Source: an uncultured Clostridia bacterium
Lineage (GTDB): Bacteria; Bacillota; Clostridia; Christensenellales; Aristaeellaceae
Direction of reading: 5' to 3'
NCBI GenBank assembly: GCA_946409855.1
Contig: CAMJXZ010000243.1
Location: forward strand, 1-5,300
DNA length: 5,300 nt
Made by a program: the position numbers and the translations under genes
Notes under the pieces: model-generated
Seen by the model: the letters and a program-made list of their open reading frames with translations, nothing else
Told to the model about the DNA's origin: nothing
Database searches by the model: none
In this document: in pieces, positions 1-5,252 of the stretch
Layout: each line of letters begins with the position of its first letter
Numbering within the stretch: the stretch's first letter is position 1

Positions 1-198
1 CCATTCCAGCGCCTGCTGGATCCTGTCCACCAGGACGCCCTCATGGTTGGACTGGAAGATCTCCACCTCCAGCCCGGTTTCCCGGGCGGTTTCCCGGATC
101 GCCTCCGTCAGCGCCTGATAGCTTTCGCTGCCGTAAACCGCCGGCTCACGAACCCCCAGCAGGTTCAGGTTCGGCCCGTTCAGCACCAAAACGCGCAT
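1..198 (-). CDS. aroQ: Type II 3-dehydroquinate dehydratase, 5' part (cut by window edge)
   Basis: This cytoplasmic enzyme of the shikimate pathway dehydrates 3-dehydroquinate to 3-dehydroshikimate (step 3). Only the first 66 residues are present; the family is usually about 145 residues, so the rest lies beyond position 1. The N-terminus shows the type II signature: NGPNLNLLG at residues 7-15, then VREPAVYG with the lid arginine R17 and the expected catalytic tyrosine Y22. QSNHEG at 50-55 follows, with the conserved Asn and Glu, and then LVDRIQ. The ATG at 196-198 is chosen because GGAGG lies 6 nt upstream and because MRVLVLNGPN is the normal family start. It begins 53 nt inside the end of aroE-aroK, so the two are probably translated together. 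The name clashes with the 'AroQ class' of chorismate mutase, which is a different protein. Identification is firm; completeness cannot be judged. Confidence 0.95.
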   Translation of the reverse strand, partial: MRVLVLNGPNLNLLGVREPAVYGSESYQALTEAIRETARETGLEVEIFQSNHEGVLVDRIQQALEW

Positions 199-1423
199 AA
201 AAATCCTCCAGAATGGCCTTGGCCAGTTTGTCCAGGGAAGCGGTGTTGTGAAAAACCTGGTCCGCCAGCGCCTGGTAATAGGGCATCCTGGTTTCCCGCA
301 TCCTGGCCAGCACCCGCTGGGACTGGGAAAGGGGACGGTTTTCCGTATCCAGTGCCTCCAGCGGCCGGTCGATCAGGCAGATGTACCCGTTCAGCCGCAT
401 GATGTCCCGGTTTTCCTCCCGCAGCACCGCCCCGCCGCCGGTCGCGATAACGCGTCCCCCTTCGGCGCAGGCTTCCCTGAGCACCTCGGTCTCCATTTCC
501 CGGAAGCCGTTTTCCCCGTAATGCTCGAAGATGGCCGGGATCTCCATCCGTGTCTTCTGCACCAGCATGGCGTCCGTATCCAGGAAGGGGCGGGACAGGG
601 CCCGGCTCAGCAGCTTCCCCACGGACGTTTTGCCGCTGCCCGGCATCCCGATCAGGATCAGGTCCGCCTGTTCCCGGTACATCGCCCGGTAGGCGCGGTC
701 CGCCTCCAGGACGGAGACCGGACGGTCCAGAAACAGTTCTTCCGCCGCGCAGGCCTGTTCCACCAGCATCCTGAGGCCGTTGGCATACTTGAGGCCCCGC
801 TTTTCCGCCTCCAGGGTCAGCCGGGTGCGCAGGGGGCGGTAGACCACGTCCAGCACCGCCTCCAGCCGGGGCAGCCGGGAAAGGTCCAGCAGCGGCGCCT
901 CGTACTGATGCGGATACATCCCCACCGGGGTGGTATTGATGACGATCTGCGCGTTTTCCGCCGTGCGGTACACGTTCTCATAGTTGATCGGCCCCGAGCG
1001 GGACACCCGGTAGATCTTGGCGGCCCCGCCCGCCTGGGCGGTGTACCAGGCCGTATGGGCCGTACCGCCGGTGCCCAGGATCAGCACCACCCTGCCTTCA
1101 AAGGAAACGCCCGCCCGGTCCGCCATGTTGATCAGGCCGGTGATGTCCGTATTGTCCCCTAAGAGCGAGCCGTCCGCTTCCCGAACGACGGTGTTGACTG
1201 CGCCGGTGGCCTGCGCCTTCTCGGAAAGCCGGTCACACAGGTTCAGCACCGTCTGCTTGTAGGGGATGGTCACGTTGAGGCCGTCAAAATCCCCGGAACG
1301 GAGAAAGGCCGTCAGTTCCGAGGCGTCCAGATCCTTCAGATGGAAATCCGGGTTGCCCAGCAGCGTGTGGAGCCGCGGGGAAAAGCTGTGCCCCAGCGGA
1401 TGGCCGACCAGGTAATAACTCAT
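146..1423 (-). CDS. aroE-aroK: Bifunctional shikimate dehydrogenase - shikimate kinase (AroE-AroK fusion)
   Basis: A 425-residue cytoplasmic fusion predicted to reduce 3-dehydroshikimate to shikimate with NADPH and then phosphorylate shikimate with ATP (steps 4 and 5). Residues 1-250 are AroE: SFSP at 13-16 binds substrate, NVTIPYK at 50-56 ends in catalytic K56, N77 and D93 complete the site, GTGGTA at 117-122 is the nucleotide loop, SRS at 141-143 replaces the usual NRT that grips the NADP phosphate, NTTPVGMYP is at 163-171 and Q223 near the end. Residues 254-425 are AroK: Walker A GMPGSGKTS at 259-267, DTD at 282-284, R308, GGG at 329-331, lid R363, and the R379 RMPYYxxxAD motif. There is almost no linker. 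Both halves keep their key residues, so both are probably active. AGGAGG lies 7 nt before the ATG, which overlaps the mutase stop as ATGA. The last 17 residues are encoded within aroQ. Confidence 0.95.
   Translation of the reverse strand: MSYYLVGHPLGHSFSPRLHTLLGNPDFHLKDLDASELTAFLRSGDFDGLNVTIPYKQTVLNLCDRLSEKAQATGAVNTVVREADGSLLGDNTDITGLINMADRAGVSFEGRVVLILGTGGTAHTAWYTAQAGGAAKIYRVSRSGPINYENVYRTAENAQIVINTTPVGMYPHQYEAPLLDLSRLPRLEAVLDVVYRPLRTRLTLEAEKRGLKYANGLRMLVEQACAAEELFLDRPVSVLEADRAYRAMYREQADLILIGMPGSGKTSVGKLLSRALSRPFLDTDAMLVQKTRMEIPAIFEHYGENGFREMETEVLREACAEGGRVIATGGGAVLREENRDIMRLNGYICLIDRPLEALDTENRPLSQSQRVLARMRETRMPYYQALADQVFHNTASLDKLAKAILEDFYARFGAERAEPEPAGGS
205..209 (-). promoter_or_regulatory. 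Ribosome binding site of aroQ
   Basis: GGAGG on the minus strand, 6 nt before the aroQ ATG. It lies inside the aroE-aroK coding sequence and supports a start within that gene, which is what creates the long overlap. Confidence 0.8.
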
Positions 1424-1710
1424 GAACGCACCTCCTGTCCAGACGGATGTTCCGTAAGCAGCCCGGCCTGATACGCCCGGGACAGGCGCAGGATCTCGAC
1501 GTACAGCGCCCGGGCATAATCCGCCAGCTCCCCGGACCGGGCCGCGGCGGAGCCGAGAATGGCTTCCTCCCGGGCCGGATCGCGCACCGGCGCGCCGTTT
1601 TCCTTTTTCCAGGCGGCTGCCCGGGCGGACAGCTCCATCCGCCTCAGGAACAGCGGCAGCAGCTGCTCATCCACCCGGTTGATTTCATCCCGGATCTCTT
1701 CCAGATTCAT
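1420..1710 (-). CDS. Chorismate mutase, AroQ class, monofunctional
   Basis: A 96-residue all-helical enzyme that rearranges chorismate to prephenate, the branch point toward phenylalanine and tyrosine. By hand alignment to the mutase domain of E. coli PheA, every active-site residue is kept: R7 (R11), R24 (R28), K35 (K39), D44 (D48), R47 (R51), E48 (E52), S77 (S84) and Q81 (Q88). There is no ACT, prephenate dehydratase or dehydrogenase domain, so no allosteric Phe or Tyr site is visible. The family works as an intertwined dimer in which R7 would reach into the partner's site. The frame opens further upstream with GTG at 1735-1737, but AGGAG sits 7 nt before the ATG at 1708-1710, so that start is preferred. 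A 23 nt gap separates it from aroC; its stop overlaps the next gene by 4 nt. Confidence 0.93.
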   Translation of the reverse strand: MNLEEIRDEINRVDEQLLPLFLRRMELSARAAAWKKENGAPVRDPAREEAILGSAAARSGELADYARALYVEILRLSRAYQAGLLTEHPSGQEVRS

Positions 1711-1717
1711 CGGTTCT

Positions 1718-1722
1718 CTCCT
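1718..1722 (-). promoter_or_regulatory. Ribosome binding site that sets the chorismate mutase start
   Basis: AGGAG on the minus strand, 7 nt before the ATG at 1708-1710. It rules against the longer reading from GTG at 1735-1737, which would place this site inside the coding sequence. Confidence 0.8.
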
Positions 1723-1733
1723 ATTATATATCA

Positions 1734-2801
1734 TCACAGCAGGAAATCTGCCAGCGCCAGGGCCACCGCGGCCTCCACGCAGGGGACCGCCCGGAGGGCC
1801 ACGCAGGGGTCATGCCGGCCCTGAACGGAAATGGTTTTCTCTTCCATCCGGGACAGGCTCACGGACGGCTGCGGCCTGCGGATGGACGGGGTCGGCTTAA
1901 AGGCGGCGCGGAAAAGCAGCGGAGCGCCGTCCGACAGCCCGCCGAGCACCCCGCCGGCATGGTTGGAAAGAAGGGAAGGCCGTCCGTCCCGCGCCGTATA
2001 GCCGTCGTTGTTTTCGGACCCTTTCAGGACCGACGCGGCAAAGCCCTCCCCGAACTCCAGGCCCTTGACGGCCGGAATGGCAAAGACGGCCTGGGCGACG
2101 CGGTTCTCGATTCCCCCGAACATCGGCTCCCCCAGCCCGGCCGGCAGCCCAATCGCCGCGCATTCCACGACGCCGCCCACGGAATCCCCTTCCAGGCGGG
2201 TTTCTTCCAGAAGGGCCCGCATTTGAGCCTCCCGGGCTTTGTCGAGCACGGGAAAGCCGAGTCTGAGGCTCAGCAGCGTCTCCCTGTCCGTAAAAAGCGG
2301 GTCCAGCGCCCGGTCCCGCACGCCGCCCGCGGAAAGCAGATGCGCCCCGATGAATACGCCCCTTCTTTCAAGCAGCTGCATAAGGATCCCGCCGGCGGCG
2401 CAGAAAGGAGCGGTCAGCCGGCCGGAAAAATGGCCGCCGCCCCGGATGTCCTCAAACCCGCGGTATTTGACATGCGCCGGGTAATCGGCATGCCCCGGCC
2501 GGGGGGTATCTTTGAGGGCGTCATAATCGGCAGGCCTCGCGTCCGCGTTGTCCATCAGCACGCACAGCGGCGCGCCGCAGGTGAAACCGTTCAGAAGGCC
2601 CGATACGATATGCGGTTCATCCGTTTCCCGGCGGGCGGTGGTTCCCGCCTGCCCCGGCGCGCGGCGCGAGAGGAATTGCCGTAAGGCGACCAGGTCCACC
2701 GCTTCCCCCGCGGGCAGCCCGTCCAGCACGCAGCCGATCTTTTCCCCGTGGGACTGGCCGAAGATGCTCACGCGGATCTTATTCCCGAATATCGATGACA
2801 T
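1734..2801 (-). CDS. aroC: Chorismate synthase
   Basis: A 355-residue cytoplasmic enzyme that removes phosphate from EPSP to give chorismate (step 7) and needs reduced FMN as a catalytic cofactor. The N-terminal signature FGQSHGEKIG at 14-23 contains the first catalytic histidine, H18. RPGHADY at 101-107 carries the second, H104, followed by the GGGHFSGRLTAP flavin-site segment at 121-132. KGLEFGEGF at 246-254, SNHAGGVLGGLSDG at 279-292 and GRHDPCVALRAVP at 328-340, with the conserved Asp D331, complete the family pattern. Length is normal for bacterial AroC. No separate flavin reductase domain is present, so reduced FMN must come from elsewhere. The ATG at 2799-2801 lies 23 nt inside aroA, with GGAGG 8 nt upstream, which indicates coupling to aroA. 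Confidence 0.97.
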   Translation of the reverse strand: MSSIFGNKIRVSIFGQSHGEKIGCVLDGLPAGEAVDLVALRQFLSRRAPGQAGTTARRETDEPHIVSGLLNGFTCGAPLCVLMDNADARPADYDALKDTPRPGHADYPAHVKYRGFEDIRGGGHFSGRLTAPFCAAGGILMQLLERRGVFIGAHLLSAGGVRDRALDPLFTDRETLLSLRLGFPVLDKAREAQMRALLEETRLEGDSVGGVVECAAIGLPAGLGEPMFGGIENRVAQAVFAIPAVKGLEFGEGFAASVLKGSENNDGYTARDGRPSLLSNHAGGVLGGLSDGAPLLFRAAFKPTPSIRRPQPSVSLSRMEEKTISVQGRHDPCVALRAVPCVEAAVALALADFLL

Positions 2802-4047
2802 GATGCGTCCCTCCCAGGGCAGAGATATCCTGCCAGAAACCCGGCCAGGATTTCCGGACAGCCTGCGCGTCCGTGATGACGCTGGGCCCGAGGCAGCGGG
2901 ACGCGGCCACGGCGGCGGCCATCGCCAGCCGGTGGTCCCCCAGGCACAGCGCCGTTCCGCCCGCGCATCGGGACGCGCCGCGGATCAGGAGCTGATCCCC
3001 CTCCGTTTCCGCGCGGCCGCCCAGCGCGTTCACCAGGTCCCTCAGGCCCGAAAGCCTGTCGCTTTCCTTGAAGCGCAGGCGGCCGGCGCCCAGCAGCCTG
3101 CTCTCCCCGGGCGCGTGCATCAGCAACGCCGCCAGCGCAGGCGCCAGGTCCGGTATATCGGAAACGTCCTCATCCGCCGGCCGCATCGCGTCGCCTGCCC
3201 GGACGGTGATCGCGTCCCCCTCCGTTTCCACGCGGGCGCCCATCCTTTGCAGGACCGGCAGGATCCGCCGGTCCCCCTGCAGGCTGTCCGCGCGGAGGCC
3301 CCGCACGGTGACCGGGCCGGACAACGCCCCCAGCGCGAGGGCGAACGCCGCGGCGGACCAGTCCCCCTCCGGGCACACGGTGCCGGGGCTTGTACAGCGC
3401 TGGCCGCCGGGGATGACGATTTCCCGCTCCGTGACCTCCGCCCGCACCCCGAACAGGGCCATGACCGCCCGGGTCATTTCGATATAGCCATAGGATTCCA
3501 GCCGGCCCTCTATATGGATAACCGTCTCCCCCAGCAGCGGCGCGGCCAGCATCAGCCCCGTAAAATACTGGGAGCTAATGTTCCCCGGCAAGGAGAAGCA
3601 CCCGCCGGTGAGCCCGCCCGAAAGGGACAGAATATGCCCTTCATGGGAAACTCGCGTCCCGTGGCCGGAAAGCGCCCCGATCAGTTCCCGGACCGGCCGG
3701 TAGGCAAGCCGTTCGCGGCCGGTAAAGGACGCACCGCCCAGGGCCGAAGCGACCGGCAGCAGAAAGCGGAGCGTGCTGGCGCTTTCCCCGCAGTCCAGCA
3801 GCGGGCCGGAAACCGGGCGGCCGGACAGGGGCGTCACCGTCACCCCGTCCTCGCTTTGGGAAAGCTTCGCCCCCAGCGCCCGGAGGCAGGCGGCCGTGGC
3901 CCGCAGATCGTCATTCCAGCCGGAAAAACGGATCTCCGTCGGCCTGTCCGCCAGGGCGGCGCAGATCAGCAGCCGGTGCATGTACGATTTGGAGGGCTGC
4001 GCCCGCAGCGTGCCCCGGGCGGAAAAAGGAGCGATCTGGATGTTCAC
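2779..4047 (-). CDS. aroA: 5-enolpyruvylshikimate-3-phosphate synthase (EPSP synthase)
   Basis: A 422-residue cytoplasmic enzyme joining shikimate 3-phosphate and phosphoenolpyruvate to give EPSP and phosphate (step 6). Visible site residues, with E. coli equivalents: K20 S21 and R25 in PSKSYMHR (K22, S23, R27); the PEP loop CGESASTLR at 86-94 ending in R94 (R100); R117 (R124); SSQ at 158-160 (169-171); D300 in DIPD (D313); K327 E328 in FKESDR (K340, E341); H372 R373 (H385, R386); and K399 (K411). The loop has Ala90 where E. coli has Gly96, the position altered in glyphosate-insensitive enzymes such as CP4; F95 stands at Pro101. I therefore infer, untested, reduced glyphosate binding. The start is GTG at 4045-4047, overlapping the aroB stop as GTGA; the next Met (residue 23) would delete substrate-binding K20, so it is not used. 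Confidence 0.97.
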   Translation of the reverse strand: MNIQIAPFSARGTLRAQPSKSYMHRLLICAALADRPTEIRFSGWNDDLRATAACLRALGAKLSQSEDGVTVTPLSGRPVSGPLLDCGESASTLRFLLPVASALGGASFTGRERLAYRPVRELIGALSGHGTRVSHEGHILSLSGGLTGGCFSLPGNISSQYFTGLMLAAPLLGETVIHIEGRLESYGYIEMTRAVMALFGVRAEVTEREIVIPGGQRCTSPGTVCPEGDWSAAAFALALGALSGPVTVRGLRADSLQGDRRILPVLQRMGARVETEGDAITVRAGDAMRPADEDVSDIPDLAPALAALLMHAPGESRLLGAGRLRFKESDRLSGLRDLVNALGGRAETEGDQLLIRGASRCAGGTALCLGDHRLAMAAAVAASRCLGPSVITDAQAVRKSWPGFWQDISALGGTHHVIDIRE

Positions 4048-5099
4048 GCCGTCAGCCCCTTTTCAAGATAATCGGCAAAAGCGTCCAGGGAGAGCGAATG
4101 AAGCGCCGCCTCCCCCAGCCGGAGGGGGACGCAGACGGTGATCCGTTCGTCCGTCCGTTTTTTATCCCGCAGCGCCGCCTGATACACCTCCGCGAAGGAA
4201 AAGCCGCAGGCAGCCGGCAGGCCGTTTGCTTCCGCCCCTTTCAGAATAATCGTTTCGGACAGATTCGTCAACCCCATTTTCCTGGCCGCCCGGGTTTCCG
4301 CCGCCATCCCGACGGCCACCGCTTCCCCGTGGGAAAGGGTGTACCCGCTCAGCGCCTCCAGCGCGTGGCCGACCGTATGGCCGAAATTGAGCAGCTGCCG
4401 CCGGCCCCGGTCCCGTTCGTCGCCCGCGACAAAGCCGCATTTGATCTCCACATTCCTTTGAACCAGGGCCGGCAGGCCGTCCCGCCAGCGGCCGGACGCC
4501 ACCTTCTCAAACAGATCCGCGTCCGCCAGCACCCCGTGCTTGAGCATCTCGGCGGCGCCGTCCCGCAGGCACCTTTCCGGCAGGGTCGCAAAAGTGTCCG
4601 TATCGCAGACCACCAGCAGGGGCTGGTGAAACGCGCCGACCAGGTTCTTGCCCTCCGGCAGGTCGACGCCGGTCTTGCCGCCCACTGAGGCGTCCACCGC
4701 GCCGAGGAGGGTGGTGGGCACCTGGACAAACGGGATCCCCCGCTGATAGGTCGCCGCCGCGAACCCGGCCAGGTCCCCCGTGACCCCGCCGCCCAGGGCG
4801 ACCAGCAGATCCGCCCGGGTGAGCCCGCTCCGGATCAGGAACCGCTGGATATCCAGCCAGGTCTCCGCCGTTTTGGAAGCCTCCCCGGCGGGAAACACGA
4901 AATGAACGGGGTCAAAGCCCGCTCCCCGGAGGGCTGCCAGCGCCTGAGCCAGATACAGAGGGGCCACGGCGCTGTCCGTCACCACGGCGGCCCGGCAGGG
5001 GACATGCACCGCCCGCAGCTCCTCCCCGAGCTTACGCAGCAGCCCTTCCCCGATCAGCACCCGGTACGGCGCTTCCCCCGGTATACAAACGGTTTTCAT
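4044..5099 (-). CDS. aroB: 3-dehydroquinate synthase
   Basis: A 351-residue cytoplasmic enzyme, NAD- and divalent-metal-dependent, that cyclises DAHP to 3-dehydroquinate (step 2). The N-terminal NAD domain has GGGVTGDLAGFAAATYQRG at 103-121 and PTTLLGAVDASVGGKTGVD at 128-146, including the conserved PTT, D136, K142 and D146. The C-terminal metal domain has GAAEMLKHG at 181-189 with metal ligand E184, LNFGHTVGHALE at 237-248 with H241, and SHGEAVAVGM at 256-265 with H257. DKKR at 312-315 matches the conserved late lysines. Length is normal. The ATG at 5097-5099 has AAGGA 7 nt upstream. This is the first gene of the operon in the window. An intrinsic terminator ends just before its ribosome binding site, so expression of the whole operon probably depends on read-through. 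Confidence 0.97.
   Translation of the reverse strand: MKTVCIPGEAPYRVLIGEGLLRKLGEELRAVHVPCRAAVVTDSAVAPLYLAQALAALRGAGFDPVHFVFPAGEASKTAETWLDIQRFLIRSGLTRADLLVALGGGVTGDLAGFAAATYQRGIPFVQVPTTLLGAVDASVGGKTGVDLPEGKNLVGAFHQPLLVVCDTDTFATLPERCLRDGAAEMLKHGVLADADLFEKVASGRWRDGLPALVQRNVEIKCGFVAGDERDRGRRQLLNFGHTVGHALEALSGYTLSHGEAVAVGMAAETRAARKMGLTNLSETIILKGAEANGLPAACGFSFAEVYQAALRDKKRTDERITVCVPLRLGEAALHSLSLDAFADYLEKGLTA
4056..4061 (-). promoter_or_regulatory. Weak ribosome binding site of aroA supporting the GTG start
   Basis: AAGGGG on the minus strand, 8 nt before the GTG at 4045-4047 and inside the aroB coding end. It is a modest match, and the GTGA overlap suggests that re-initiation by ribosomes finishing aroB does much of the work. 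Confidence 0.55.
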
Positions 5100-5113
5100 G
5101 GTTAGTTCCTTTC

Positions 5114-5145
5114 AAAAAAACCGGACAGGATGATCCGTCCGGTTT
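5114..5145 (-). terminator. Intrinsic terminator or attenuator immediately upstream of aroB
   Basis: On the minus strand AAACCGGAC (5145-5137) pairs perfectly with GTCCGGTTT (5126-5118). An inner GGA/TCC extension, one bulged T and a TCA loop complete the stem. Seven T residues (5120-5114) follow, three of them shared with the stem. This is a textbook rho-independent terminator. It ends 2 nt before the aroB ribosome binding site. It may end transcription from an upstream gene, but its position makes an attenuator more likely. Confidence 0.85.
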
Positions 5146-5161
5146 GGTTTTATCCGGTAGC

Positions 5162-5182
5162 TGTTCAGTCAAAGACAGAACA
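5162..5182 (-). promoter_or_regulatory. Leader hairpin 2
   Basis: TGTTCTGTC (5182-5174) pairs with GACTGAACA (5170-5162) around a TTT loop: eight Watson-Crick pairs with a single T-T mismatch. It lies 16 nt upstream of the terminator stem and contains the stop codon of the candidate leader ORF. It is not followed by a T-run, so it is not itself a terminator. Confidence 0.45.
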
Positions 5183-5252
5183 TGTACCGCATGGGGTCCT
5201 GCGGTCCGGGACCTGCCGGCCCGTTCGCCGGTGAAAACAAGGAAAACCTCAT
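5169..5252 (-). CDS. Candidate leader peptide ORF of the aro operon (uncertain)
   Basis: A 27-codon frame opens with ATG at 5250-5252, preceded by GAAGG at about 8 nt, and stops with TGA at 5169-5171. A shorter in-frame option starts at ATG 5190-5192 and encodes only MRYMFCL; AGGA stands 4 nt before it, which is closer than ideal. The longer form has three Phe codons and one Tyr codon; the last seven residues hold one of each. Aromatic codons just upstream of a terminator in an aromatic pathway operon would fit attenuation. However, the codon density is low, the longer start falls within the repeat, and I could not find a strong antiterminator. It may be chance. Confidence 0.25.
   Translation of the reverse strand: MRFSLFSPANGPAGPGPQDPMRYMFCL
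5186..5205 (-). promoter_or_regulatory. Leader hairpin 1
   Basis: ACCGCA (5205-5200) pairs with TGCGGT (5191-5186) around an 8 nt loop. The loop holds AGGA's last bases and the stem holds part of the ATG at 5190-5192, so folding could hide the start of the shorter candidate leader ORF. A competing pairing exists between GGTCC (5213-5209) and GGACC (5199-5195). Confidence 0.35.

Larger units (their letters stand above)
5100..5246 (-). promoter_or_regulatory. aro operon leader region
   Basis: About 147 nt of non-coding sequence between the upstream repeat and aroB. On the minus strand it holds, in order, two hairpins (5186-5205 and 5162-5182), a spacer with ACCGGATAAAACC, the terminator at 5114-5145 and the aroB ribosome binding site AAGGA at 5107-5111. 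I see no convincing sigma-A promoter, so the promoter probably lies at or beyond the repeat. The arrangement resembles an attenuated leader. I found no T-box core sequence and no riboswitch class that I recognise. Confidence 0.5.

Noticed and set aside
680..682. Internal ATG (residue 248 of the fusion) as a separate aroK start
   Set aside because: The nearest GGAGG is about 20 nt upstream, too far for efficient initiation, and the frame is continuous with AroE; a single fused product is simpler.
248..1162. A 304-codon plus-strand frame antisense to aroE-aroK
   Set aside because: Same reason: it is the shadow of a gene with clear motifs, and its His, Pro, Gln and Arg-rich product shows no family features.
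1723..1728. A perfect TATAAT on the minus strand in the aroC-chorismate mutase gap, a possible internal promoter
   Set aside because: No acceptable -35 hexamer lies 16-18 nt upstream, and the implied transcript would start within or after the mutase ribosome binding site.
2548..4071. A 507-codon open frame on the plus strand, antisense to aroA and part of aroC
   Set aside because: It mirrors well-supported genes in a GC-rich sequence, its product is low-complexity Arg, Pro, Gly and Gln-rich text with no recognisable domain, and it has no context of its own.
5147..5172. TTGACT (5172-5167) and TAAAAC (5152-5147) as a promoter for aroB that would start inside the terminator and escape it
   Set aside because: The spacer is only 14 nt and the -10 match is 4 of 6. 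It stays a minor alternative to attenuation, to be settled by mapping the 5' end.
5186..5213. GGACCGCA in the leader as a T-box core
   Set aside because: It lacks the full TGGNACCGCG consensus, its pairing partner TGCGGT is not followed by a T-run, and no stem I or specifier loop was recognisable in the short leader.
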